From: Marinomonas lutimaris
GTDB lineage: Bacteria; Pseudomonadota; Gammaproteobacteria; Pseudomonadales; Marinomonadaceae
NCBI RefSeq assembly: GCF_019426345.1
Contig: NZ_JAHLLW010000018.1
Span: 1 to 64,000, forward strand
Reading direction: 5' to 3'
DNA length: 64,000 nucleotides
Position numbers and translations under genes: made by a program. Shown here in pieces: positions 47,106 through 55,121 of this stretch. Every line of letters begins with the position of its first letter. The first letter of the stretch is position 1. The notes beneath the pieces were generated by a model. That model was not told the DNA's origin. It saw only the letters and a program-made list of their open reading frames with translations, and did not search any database.

Positions 47106-47476
47106 ATAAATATCGCTTAATGCAGCGATTGTCTAAGCCAAGACAAAAGGGTTGGATCATGCTCGAAGTGATTCTGTGCTTGGCATTATTTGCCGTGGTG
47201 TTGCATCTTGTGCAGCGTCAGAGCGAAGTGCAATGGCAATCGGTTCAGCAAGCAGAAGTACAACGTAAACTTGATGAAAATCATCAAAAGCAAGCGGCTA
47301 TGGTGCAGTTAGCTGGATCGGTTACTTGGCTTGATATGCCGAAGAATTCGCCCGATGAAGGTTATCCTGATTGTCAAAAATGTACAGGCAATGAGCTTAA
47401 AAACTGGTTCCATGCTTCACAGCATTTTCTGCCAGAATCGTCGGTATTGAACCTGAGCGAAGAGGGTGAAAAATGA
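47102..47476 (+). CDS. Minor pilin-like protein (PilV/GspI-like)
   Basis: About 124 residues. The prepilin cleavage motif is KG-WIMLEVILCLALFAVVLH with Glu at +5, followed by a short domain with a Cys-x2-Cys (PDCQKCTG). The ATG at 47102 overlaps the previous stop in ATGA; an upstream ATG at 47096 is also possible. Second gene of the operon. Family assignment beyond pilin-like is uncertain. Confidence 0.75.
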   Translation: MNKYRLMQRLSKPRQKGWIMLEVILCLALFAVVLHLVQRQSEVQWQSVQQAEVQRKLDENHQKQAAMVQLAGSVTWLDMPKNSPDEGYPDCQKCTGNELKNWFHASQHFLPESSVLNLSEEGEK

Positions 47477-48354
47477 ATCAACGACAGAATATCAAAGGCA
47501 GTTTGTTGATCGAATTGCTGGTAGCGTGTGGTTTGATTGCCTTGTTTTTACCCTTTTTAGTGATCGCTATTGCGCGTATGCAGGAACGCCATCTTTTGAC
47601 GCAAACTTACCAAGACCAACAGACTATAAAAGCCGCGATTGATCAACACTTAAAGGCACAATGGGCGCGGCTATTGCCAGCTAGTTGTGCGATAGATGAG
47701 TCGTTATTTTTGATAATTGAATCTGGCATGTCACCGCCGATCCGTTTGGCGACACGGCGTATCGACAAAGCCTCAGATTGGGTAAAGGGTGTGGATTATG
47801 GTTTGTGTCGTAGCTCAGTCACGGTTCGAAAAAATCCCATGGAAACGACCATGTCTTGCCATTGGAAAGTGGGGGACAGGGCGACTTTTTCGTCTTGCGA
47901 ATCCCACTACAACGGCCATATTTTTAGTGAGTCTTCGAGTAAAAGCCTGATTCAGCTAGACGATAATTCCGCTATTGGTCAGTCTGGTATTATTCAAAGC
48001 GAAGATGGTTTTTATTGGTATGTATCTGAAGGCAAAGACGGTTGGAACGCTTTATGGCGTACGCCAGAGGAAAGCGGTAATTCATTAGAGCTTTGGAATG
48101 GTCTTGAGCGCTTTGCTGTTTTCCCTTTGTTGGATGACAGCCAAGATGGTTTGGTAGATACACTGGACACCCAATATGGACGCTTTCCGTTAAAAAATCT
48201 ACGCGGCTTATGGGTGGAATATCAGTATCGGTTGAGTGATTGCAAAGCCGATCGTGATGCAGAATTTCTACAGGAATACGCTTCTATGCGAGGCGAAAAA
48301 TGGCATTATTATTCACCTTGTCAGGGCGTGGGTAATCAAATTATTGTGCTGTAA
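47473..48354 (+). CDS. Minor pilin-like protein (PilW/GspJ-like)
   Basis: A 293-residue protein with prepilin motif KG-SLLIELLVACGLIALFLPF and Glu at +5. The large C-terminal domain contains several cysteines (PASCAID, GLCRSS, MSCHW, SSCESH). It starts in an ATGA overlap with the previous gene. Size and place are those of PilW/GspJ, the largest minor pilin. Confidence 0.78.
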   Translation: MNQRQNIKGSLLIELLVACGLIALFLPFLVIAIARMQERHLLTQTYQDQQTIKAAIDQHLKAQWARLLPASCAIDESLFLIIESGMSPPIRLATRRIDKASDWVKGVDYGLCRSSVTVRKNPMETTMSCHWKVGDRATFSSCESHYNGHIFSESSSKSLIQLDDNSAIGQSGIIQSEDGFYWYVSEGKDGWNALWRTPEESGNSLELWNGLERFAVFPLLDDSQDGLVDTLDTQYGRFPLKNLRGLWVEYQYRLSDCKADRDAEFLQEYASMRGEKWHYYSPCQGVGNQIIVL

Positions 48355-48409
48355 TCTGCGTGTTTTTTGACTCTCATGGATGAGATGAAAATCTTAAGGA
48401 ATAGAGAAA

Positions 48410-48862
48410 ATGAATGGGTTATTGTTTCGTACACAACAAGGTTGGGTGTCTTTGCCGATTATTGCTTTGCTACTGGCGATGTCTAGTTTGTCGATGCATT
48501 TTCAGGAAAGGCTCATGGCATCCTATAAATGGCGTGGACAGGTTAACGAGGTGGACGCTAATCTTAAAATATGGGACGACTTCTATCTAGCTTTTGTCAT
48601 TTCTCCTAGTTTCACATCCGCAAAGGCGAGTGAATGTATTGGCTTCTGTGAGTTAAGCCAACGCTCAAAAGAAAATGGATGGCAAAAAGACGATCAATTT
48701 ATCTATTATCGCTGGGAAAGTTACGAGTCTCTGCCAGATGAATCTGAAAATACGGATGTTTCCTACCGACTCTGCGCCACACAAAACCAGCAACAATATC
48801 GCTGCTGGTGGTGGCGAGAGAGTAGGTTGCTTGCAAACGGTTCAGTTAGTGTTTCTGGTTAA
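48410..48862 (+). CDS. PilX/GspK-like pseudopilin, tentative
   Basis: A 150-residue protein starting with QQGWVSLPIIALLLAMSSLSMHF, a hydrophobic helix after a Gly but without Glu at +5, as in GspK/PilX proteins. It has four or more cysteines (SECIGFCEL, YRLCAT, YRCWWW). Fourth gene of the minor-pilin operon, after a 55-base gap. The assignment rests mostly on position. Confidence 0.62.
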   Translation: MNGLLFRTQQGWVSLPIIALLLAMSSLSMHFQERLMASYKWRGQVNEVDANLKIWDDFYLAFVISPSFTSAKASECIGFCELSQRSKENGWQKDDQFIYYRWESYESLPDESENTDVSYRLCATQNQQQYRCWWWRESRLLANGSVSVSG

Positions 48863-49106
48863 AAGCTTTCAAATGCTCTGCACTGCAAAATGGACGTGCT
48901 TCTTGGTCATGAATAGCATGTGAGCGTGGCGTGAAGGTTTTGCATTCTTCACAGCGAACCATACTTTCTTGTGACTCGTCCTTTTTAGAGGAATCCTGCT
49001 TTTTTGCTTCCGCAGGCGATTGACTGCGTTTAAAAGCGACAAATTGGCGGTATAACCACCAACCAATAAAGAAAATAGCAACAAAAACGATCAAACGTAC
49101 GATCAT
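48846..49106 (-). CDS. PP0621-family small membrane protein with zinc-type cysteines
   Basis: An 86-residue protein: one N-terminal membrane helix (IVRLIVFVAIFFIGWWLYRQF), a charged linker, and a C-terminal metal-binding-like segment (VRCEECKTFTPRSHAI and RPFCSAEHLKAF). This is the PP0621 pattern found near pilin genes in Pseudomonas and relatives. It overlaps the 3' end of the pseudopilin gene by 17 bases on the opposite strand. Confidence 0.82.
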   Translation of the reverse strand: MIVRLIVFVAIFFIGWWLYRQFVAFKRSQSPAEAKKQDSSKKDESQESMVRCEECKTFTPRSHAIHDQEARPFCSAEHLKAFNQKH

Positions 49107-49179
49107 ATACTTTACCTAGCTTAGGTTATTCCAGACAATAACGGGCATATTCTAACAGAGTTCACGAGATAGCAACTGT

Positions 49180-50817
49180 ATGACATTACGAATTGCAATG
49201 GCCCAGCTGGATATGCTGGTCGGCGACATTACAAAAAACACCCAATCTGTCATCGAAGCGGCAAATAAAGCCCGTGATGAAGAGCGTGCAGATGTAGTGG
49301 TTTTCCCAGAATTGACTTTAACGGGCTACCCACCAGAAGACTTACTGCTACGTTCTAGCTTGGATACACGTATTGAATCTGCCTTGGCGAAATTATTAGC
49401 CGAGATTCGTGATATCTATGTAGTGGTTGGTTATCCACGTCGTATTGATGGCGAACTATTTAACTGCGCTGGCGTGATTTACCAAGGTAAATTATTGGTA
49501 GAGTATGCCAAGCAGAAACTGCCTAACTTCCTAGTTTTTGATGACAAACGCTACTTTAGCGAAGGCCGCGAAGCGGGCCTTGTGGATATCAAAGGCGTAA
49601 AAGTTGGTTTAAGTATTTGTGAAGATATTTGGCATCCAGAGCCGATTGCCCAAGCTAAAGCGGCTGGTGCAGAACTGATTCTGAACCTAAATGCCTCGCC
49701 TTATCATATTGAAAAAATGGGCGAGCGCGAAGAGCTACTTCATCAGCGTGCGACAGAAGTGACCTTACCTATTGTCTATGTGAACTACATGGGCGCGCAG
49801 GACGAATTAGTCTACGAAGGCGGCTCTTTTGTGGTCAACGCCAAAGGCGAGAAGATCATGCAAGCGCCTTGGTTTGAAGCTGGTCTGTACAGCATTGACA
49901 TGATTGTCGATGAAAGCCAGCCCAATAAGGTTGAGCCAGTTGCTGGTGTTATTGCTCCAGCGCTAGGAGTGGAAGCCAGCGTCTATCAAGCCATGGTGCT
50001 TGGTTTACGTGACTACATCACCAAGAACCGTTTCAAAGGTATAGTGCTGGGCTTGAGTGGCGGTATTGACTCAGCCTTGTCTCTGGCTGTCGCAGTAGAT
50101 GCCATCGGCGCAGACCGCGTTCAAGCCATCATGATGCCTTATACTTACACCTCTTCCATCAGCTTGCATGATGCCGAAGAAGAGGCAAAACTGCTTGGTG
50201 TGAAATACAGTGTCTTACCCATTGAATCCATGGTATCCGCTTTTACAGATGTGCTAGCGCCAGAGTTCGAAGGTTATGGTAAAGACACCACAGAGGAAAA
50301 CCTACAAGCCCGTACCCGTGGCGTCACCCTAATGGCGATTTCTAACAAGAAAGGCTACATGGTATTAACCACAGGCAACAAGAGCGAAATGGCTGTTGGT
50401 TATGCCACTCTATATGGCGACATGGTCGGCGGCTATTCCGTCCTAAAAGACGTCTTCAAAACCTTGGTATTCAAACTTTGCCGCTACCGCAATACCTTGG
50501 GCTACGTCATCCCTGAGCGTGCCATCACCCGACCACCTTCAGCGGAACTGGCACCAGACCAAAAAGACGAAGACTCTTTGCCAAGCTACGATATTCTCGA
50601 TGAAATTTTACGCATGTACATCGAAGAAGATCAAAGCGCCGAAGCCATTCTTGCGACCAAGAAATTCGACCGAGAAACCGTATATCGCGTGCTTCGCCTT
50701 GTCGACGTGAACGAATACAAACGTCGCCAATCTCCGACTGGTGTTCGTATTACCGCTCGTGGTTTTGGACGAGATCGTCGTTACCCGATTACCAATGGTT
50801 GGCACATCGGCGAGTAG
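49180..50817 (+). CDS. nadE: NAD+ synthetase, glutamine-dependent
   Basis: Amidates deamido-NAD to NAD with glutamine. The 545-residue protein has an N-terminal nitrilase-type glutaminase domain (about 1-260) with Glu in FPELTLTGYP, Lys in AKQKLPNF and Cys in LSICEDIWHP. The C-terminal synthetase has the PP-loop LGLSGGIDSALS, TTGNKSEMAVGY and RPPSAELAPDQKDEDSLPSY. Complete. A weak hairpin (CGCTTTT..AAAAGCG) begins right after the stop, then a repeat block. Confidence 0.96.
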   Translation: MTLRIAMAQLDMLVGDITKNTQSVIEAANKARDEERADVVVFPELTLTGYPPEDLLLRSSLDTRIESALAKLLAEIRDIYVVVGYPRRIDGELFNCAGVIYQGKLLVEYAKQKLPNFLVFDDKRYFSEGREAGLVDIKGVKVGLSICEDIWHPEPIAQAKAAGAELILNLNASPYHIEKMGEREELLHQRATEVTLPIVYVNYMGAQDELVYEGGSFVVNAKGEKIMQAPWFEAGLYSIDMIVDESQPNKVEPVAGVIAPALGVEASVYQAMVLGLRDYITKNRFKGIVLGLSGGIDSALSLAVAVDAIGADRVQAIMMPYTYTSSISLHDAEEEAKLLGVKYSVLPIESMVSAFTDVLAPEFEGYGKDTTEENLQARTRGVTLMAISNKKGYMVLTTGNKSEMAVGYATLYGDMVGGYSVLKDVFKTLVFKLCRYRNTLGYVIPERAITRPPSAELAPDQKDEDSLPSYDILDEILRMYIEEDQSAEAILATKKFDRETVYRVLRLVDVNEYKRRQSPTGVRITARGFGRDRRYPITNGWHIGE

Positions 50818-50875
50818 CGCTTTTAAAAAAGCGTTCAAAACTTGTCCTTTTCTCGCTCTGCTGAGCGGGGCTTAG

Positions 50876-50920
50876 TTCCTTCCCCTTTTGCCTTCCAAGG
50901 GGAAGGTTAGGATGGGGTTG
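50876..50920. repeat. Short hairpin repeat (module C)
   Basis: TTCCCCTTTTGCC and CCAAGGGGAAGG form an inverted pair followed by GATGGGGTTG. It matches the elements at 40648-40698 and 56350-56400. Confidence 0.6.
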
Positions 50921-50941
50921 TTTCTTTGGGCTTAAAGTGTG

Positions 50942-51325
50942 TTTGTTACTTCTCAATAGCTTTGTATTCCCAACCTTTATTCCGCTCTTTAATTCAGGAA
51001 AAAGCTGAGCGGGTTACTTTTGCCAAACGACGCAAAAGTAACCAAAAAATCTTTTATCGGGCTATCGCCCAAACGTCTCATTTGCTTTTTTATGTTGCGT
51101 TTAGCAAGACGATTTTTGTCGTAAGGCACAGATTGTTTTTGCTGGTGGAGGGAAGGGTTTTTAACTGACCCTGAAACTCCATAAAGTCGCGCAACTTCGT
51201 TTCGTCGAACTGGCTTCGTCATAAAGGCCGATTATCGTAGGGCGCGATGAGGGAGGTACGACCGTGATCCGCCGTTGAAAGCGATGCTTTCATTTTTAAG
51301 GTAGGTCGCCTCTAGGCCGAAAATC
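50942..51325 (+). repeat. Composite dispersed repeat, copy 4
   Basis: Module A (from CTTTGTATTCCCAACC) with a perfect 12-bp inverted pair GGTTACTTTTGC / GCAAAAGTAACC at 51012-51043, GGGCTATCGCCC, GACGATTTTTGTCGTAAGGC and CCTGAAACTCCATAAAGTCG. Module B follows from about 51236 (CGTAGGGCGCGATGAGGGAG). It marks the left border of the cassette array; copy 5, inverted, marks the right border. Confidence 0.85.
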
Positions 51326-51444
51326 AGCTGTTCTTGAGTTAATAATGAAAATGTATTTTATAACGCTGAATGGACGCTGAGCTGTTTATAATGGACTAAC
51401 AAGACACCCATTTCAATGGACTTTAGCTTTCACAGGAGTGTAAT

Positions 51445-51861
51445 TTGAGATTCACGATTTTTTGTATTTTTATTCTGGTTGCAACCCATGTAATGGCTGA
51501 GAATGATATTACGTATGAGCATTCTGGCACTGTAGGTACTTCAGTAACTGCTACAAGCCAAGAAGGGTTTAACTGCGCAAAAGCCGCTGGCAAGGTTTAT
51601 CTTCTTTCAGAGCTTCCAGTATTTTTCTCAGCAGAGTTTGGCAAAGCAGGCCTGCTCAGAAAAGAACATTCAGGCAAATATAAATTGGCACTAGTTATCG
51701 ATGAAAACTCAGATATCATAGGCTACCAAGTGGCTGAGAATACAGACAAAAACTCACTTTTAGTTAAAACAATCCTAAACTTAGGCTCATTACCACCACT
51801 TAGCACATCAAATTCATGTGTTGCCGGTAAGCCTTTTATTTTTGAGTTTACCATCACGTGA
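51445..51861 (+). CDS. Secreted protein of unknown function, probable cassette gene
   Basis: A 138-residue protein that starts with TTG, AGGAG lying upstream. A signal peptide ends near VMAE. The mature part has two cysteines (FNCAKAAG, NSCVAG) and a segment LALVIDENSDIIGYQV that resembles TonB C-terminal-type folds, without clear homology. The upstream TTAGCT (51423-51428) is complementary to AGCTAA of the attC-like site that begins 3 bases after its stop, so it is likely a cassette gene. Function unknown. Confidence 0.65.
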   Translation: MRFTIFCIFILVATHVMAENDITYEHSGTVGTSVTATSQEGFNCAKAAGKVYLLSELPVFFSAEFGKAGLLRKEHSGKYKLALVIDENSDIIGYQVAENTDKNSLLVKTILNLGSLPPLSTSNSCVAGKPFIFEFTIT

Positions 51862-51863
51862 AA

Positions 51864-51934
51864 AGCTAACAAGTCAATCAACTACGCGCCTGCGGCGTCG
51901 GAAGCAGCAAAGCTGCGCTGGTTGTGACTTAATG
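51864..51934 (+). other. attC-like recombination site, degenerate 3' end
   Basis: R'' AGCTAAC followed by AAGTCAATCAACTACGCG, a central stem, and GCGCTGGTTGTGAC as the opposing arm. The expected GTTRRRY at the 3' end reads CTTAATG, so the site is probably damaged. Confidence 0.55.
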
Positions 51935-52487
51935 AGACACTCATAGAAACTTAATGATAAAAAAACTTAATAAGATACCCATCATAACTTGACGATTTTT
52001 TTATACGAACTTTTAGTGTGGATGTCTTTTAAAAGGATCGATAGCGAACTCAATAATAGGCACCAAAGAACGTAGGTCAGATGAGACGAGGTACGAGGCG
52101 TAATCTGACGCTGAAAGCGACGCTTTCATTGTGGGTCACGGCTTTGGCACAACAAACAACGGATTCAGAGCGAATAAAAAACTGTATTTTCTGTCTGTAT
52201 ATACAGTTTATTTTTTAAATGGTTACTTTCTTGCGCGTTTAGCTATTTGAAAATAACTAATTGTGTGCGATTTGTACTAGCAGGAAGAAAGAAAGTCTCC
52301 TAATATCAATGAATAAGAATCTACCGCACAGAAATAACGCGCTGTGGATAATAGGAATAACGCGCATACTCGTTTTTCCAGTTTTGATTTTTGTGGATAT
52401 CAGTTAAAAAGTATCATTCTTCAGAAAGTTAAAAGGATTTTTGAGTGAAATTAAAAATGTGCAAACACACATGCGCACTATTAAAAT
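51935..52487. other. ORF-less stretch inside the cassette array
   Basis: About 550 bases without a credible gene. It holds two copies of a short repeat (CTTAATGAGACACTCAT at 51928, CTTAATAAGATACCCAT at 51966) and a module B copy at 52068-52150. An AT-rich tail leads to the GTTAGGC that opens cassette 1 (52488-52494). It may be a decayed or noncoding cassette. Confidence 0.5.
52068..52150 (+). repeat. Isolated module B copy
   Basis: ACGTAGGTCAGATGAGACGA, then GTACGAGGCGTAATCTGACG, an AAAGCGACGCTTTCA stem and GGGTCACGGCTTTGG match the module B part of copies 3 and 5, but without module A. Confidence 0.7.
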
Positions 52488-52517
52488 GTTAGGCAACCCT
52501 TAAGTTTAGAGTAATCA

Positions 52518-53297
52518 ATGAGCACAATAAAAAAGATACACGATGCATCGAACAGTGCATTGCCATCATTTATGGATAATGAAGTATATTTGGATAGTGA
52601 CCTAGGTCTATTTGAATTAATAGACCCAAATAATAAGAAAAAATTATTTGTTGATGTACCAATTCGAAATGTTGTCGCCTTAGGAAGAGCTGATTTTTGG
52701 GAGCAGGGTAATAACTGGAGAGACGTTACCAAGCATCTTCACGGAACAGGTTGGACAGACGATGTATTTGAATATTTTGAAAACGAAATAGGAGAGAATA
52801 ACTTTCTAGCACCTCAAAGTCTTGGTGAATTACGACTGCTATGTATTGGTGGGGCTTGTGAATGTGGGAATGGAAATCATAGATTAGTCGCCGCTAAAAG
52901 TTGGCTTGCAAATAAGTTTGGGGAAGATGCTACATTAAAAAGTGTAAAAGTTTCTCACTATCCAATTAATAAAATAATTCGGAAATTACTAGTAAAAGCC
53001 AAAGAGCAAAATTCTAATTTATATATTTCAAAAGTTGATTATTACGAGCGTAAAAGACTTGCTGTTAACGACGTAGAAGTAACTGCGTATATCCAACTTA
53101 GTACTGAAGCTGATCGAGTCTACGCATGGATAGAGGATGAATTGAAAGAGATCCCAATAAAAAAAACTACCTTATGGGAAAAGTTATTTAGTAGAAACAC
53201 TCAAAGTTGGTTTGATAAGCGAGTTAAAATTACCATTCCCCAAAATATTATTGACGCTTTGCTAGATGATTCTTGGCTTTCAGGAAAAGTTGCCTAA
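52518..53297 (+). CDS. Cassette gene 1: protein with GNHR (ParB-like) motif, function unknown
   Basis: A 259-residue soluble protein. Near residue 118-129 it has CGNGNHRLVAAK, which resembles the box II (G-N/E-H/R-R) of ParB/sulfiredoxin-like nucleotide-binding folds; the rest is unrecognised. Its TAA stop lies inside the R'' box of the following attC, a tight fit typical of cassettes. The start is ATG 52518, 24 bases after the GTTAGGC that opens the cassette. It is AT-rich compared with neighbouring core genes. A ParB-like fold is a hypothesis only. Confidence 0.7.
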   Translation: MSTIKKIHDASNSALPSFMDNEVYLDSDLGLFELIDPNNKKKLFVDVPIRNVVALGRADFWEQGNNWRDVTKHLHGTGWTDDVFEYFENEIGENNFLAPQSLGELRLLCIGGACECGNGNHRLVAAKSWLANKFGEDATLKSVKVSHYPINKIIRKLLVKAKEQNSNLYISKVDYYERKRLAVNDVEVTAYIQLSTEADRVYAWIEDELKEIPIKKTTLWEKLFSRNTQSWFDKRVKITIPQNIIDALLDDSWLSGKVA

Positions 53298-53392
53298 CAA
53301 GTCAATTCAGCAGGACAAAAAAAAGCTGGTTTTTGCTCGTGCCTCGCTAATTTTAACCAGCTATTTTGTTGCCTCTGATTGAGGCGTTAGCA
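53292..53392 (+). other. attC site of cassette 1
   Basis: 101-base imperfect palindrome. R'' GCCTAAC (53292-53298), L'' AAGTCAATTCAG, inner stem GCTGGTT/AACCAGC, L' TTGAGGC, R' GTTAGCA (53386-53392). R'' is complementary to the GTTAGGC at 52488-52494, which opens this cassette. Confidence 0.9.
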
Positions 53393-53429
53393 CCTCGGTT
53401 CGCCCACCGATTTAGAGGTATAGGAAATA

Positions 53430-55040
53430 ATGAGAATTAAGAAACTCCAGCTAAAAAATGGTTACAAGAGGTTCCATGAGCTGACAATCGACTTAGGAGA
53501 TGACCCTAAACGTATTGTCGCGTTAGTTGGGCCTAACGGTTGTGGAAAAAGCAGTGTATTAGATGGGATGCTATTTCATAATAACGCACACAATCGCATT
53601 GGAGATAAAGGCAAAAAGAATCATGAATATCATTCGATGAACCAAACGCCGAACTATAATTATCAGAACGTAGATATTGAGTTTGTTGATGGTAACTACC
53701 GAAAAATCCGAGAGGAAAAAGCAAGTACTGGAAAAGAAAATACTATTTTTTCATTCCGTAGCCCTTATAGGTACAACAGTAATTTGAAGGTTACGCAATC
53801 AAAGGCTACAAACGAGATTAGATTGAATGGCTACGGAGCTTCTTCAGCATCTGATCTTGATGATAAGATGGAGGAAAATTATCGGCGCTTATATGTAAAA
53901 TTCAATAAATATTTACATGAAACGGACTGCAAGCCCAGTGAGGCAAAAACTAAAATAATCGGTGATTTAAACTCTTCAATATCAAAATGCCTCGACTTAG
54001 AAATATGCAGCATTGGCGATATTGAAGCTTCACAAGGAACTCTTTACTTTCAAAAAAAAGATCACCCTAACAGGTTTGAGTTTAATGTTCTTTCATCCGG
54101 AGAAAAAGAAGTCGTTGATATCCTTCTGGATCTATATCTGAGAAAGGATGAGTATAGCGATACCGTATTTTTATTGGACGAACCAGAACTACATATTAAT
54201 ACATCAATACAAAAAAACCTTCTATTAGAAATTAATCGATTGGTCGGCGATGACTGCCAAATATGGATAACCACGCACAGTATCGGTTTTTTGAGGACGC
54301 TCCAGGAAGAGCTAAAGAACGATTGTCAGGTTATCCAGTTTAAAAGTGAATACGATTTAGCCTCCAAGCCATACACCTTGACACCAATGAAAAGCTCAAA
54401 GGCTAGCTGGAAAGATATTTTCTCCATAGCTCTTGATGATTTAGCTAATCTTGTCTGCCCTAGACGAATTATATACTGCGAAGGAAGAGATAGCCCTGGA
54501 AGGAATGGTACTGAAAGAGGCTTGGATGCAAATGTATTCAATAATGTATTTTCTGAGCAGCATCCTGATGCCCTATTTGTTTCTAGTGGTGGTAATACTG
54601 AGCTAGACCAAAGAAGTGATATTGCCATAGCGATCCTTAGCAAAGTATTTTCAGATTTAGATATCTTTGTCTTAAAAGACAGAGACATGGCTTCAGGAAG
54701 AGATACTACTGAGAATGATCGGCAAGTATATCTACAGAACAACCCCAATAACCATAGAGTACTTAGGAGATGGGAAATTGAAAACTATTTATACGACAAA
54801 GAAGTATTAGCTAGCTACTGCAATGGAAACAATTTGACATTTAATGAACAGGCATATGATCAATTTGTAACGGATATAGTAAATCAAAATCTTAAGGATG
54901 AAACTGGAAGAATTAAAAACTTCTGCGGTATTACTTCAAGTATTAACGCTGAAAAGTTTAAAATCACGCTCTCAGAATATCTCACTGAAAATATGGCTGC
55001 TTATCAGGATCTTGCTTCATGTGTATTCGAGCGCGGATAG
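53430..55040 (+). CDS. Cassette gene 2: AAA/ABC-type ATPase with TOPRIM-like C-terminus (OLD/PARIS-like)
   Basis: A 536-residue protein. The ATPase half has Walker A GPNGCGKSS (34-42), a signature-like LSSGEKEVVDIL near 220, Walker B VFLLDEPELH near 247, and a switch TTHS near 282. The second half looks like a TOPRIM/DUF4435 domain: RRIIYCEGRDS near 345 (metal-binding Glu), VLKDRDM near 415 (Asp-x-Asp), then RRWEIENYLYD. This domain order is that of OLD-family nucleases and fused AriA-AriB-like proteins, several of which defend against phage. It is carried as a single cassette, which supports a self-contained function. The specific activity is inferred. Confidence 0.8.
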   Translation: MRIKKLQLKNGYKRFHELTIDLGDDPKRIVALVGPNGCGKSSVLDGMLFHNNAHNRIGDKGKKNHEYHSMNQTPNYNYQNVDIEFVDGNYRKIREEKASTGKENTIFSFRSPYRYNSNLKVTQSKATNEIRLNGYGASSASDLDDKMEENYRRLYVKFNKYLHETDCKPSEAKTKIIGDLNSSISKCLDLEICSIGDIEASQGTLYFQKKDHPNRFEFNVLSSGEKEVVDILLDLYLRKDEYSDTVFLLDEPELHINTSIQKNLLLEINRLVGDDCQIWITTHSIGFLRTLQEELKNDCQVIQFKSEYDLASKPYTLTPMKSSKASWKDIFSIALDDLANLVCPRRIIYCEGRDSPGRNGTERGLDANVFNNVFSEQHPDALFVSSGGNTELDQRSDIAIAILSKVFSDLDIFVLKDRDMASGRDTTENDRQVYLQNNPNNHRVLRRWEIENYLYDKEVLASYCNGNNLTFNEQAYDQFVTDIVNQNLKDETGRIKNFCGITSSINAEKFKITLSEYLTENMAAYQDLASCVFERG

Positions 55041-55046
55041 CAAGTG

Positions 55047-55106
55047 TGCTAACAAGTCAAAGCACTCGGACGCAGCGAAGCTGCGCCGGTGTTTGAGGCG
55101 CTATAT
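55047..55106 (+). other. attC site of cassette 2
   Basis: 60-base site. R'' TGCTAAC (55047-55053), AAGTCAAAGCACTCGGACGC, a tight GCAGC-gaa-GCTGC tip, GCCGGTGTTTGAGGC, and R' GCTATAT (55100-55106), where the canonical second base would be T. R'' is complementary to the GTTAGCA at 53386 that opens this cassette. Confidence 0.88.
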
Positions 55107-55121
55107 GAAAAGGAGAGTTTA

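Noticed and set aside
50926-51222. ORFs at 50926-51168 (+) and 50989-51222 (-)
   Set aside because: They translate repeat copy 4 and overlap one another on opposite strands. No gene-like features.
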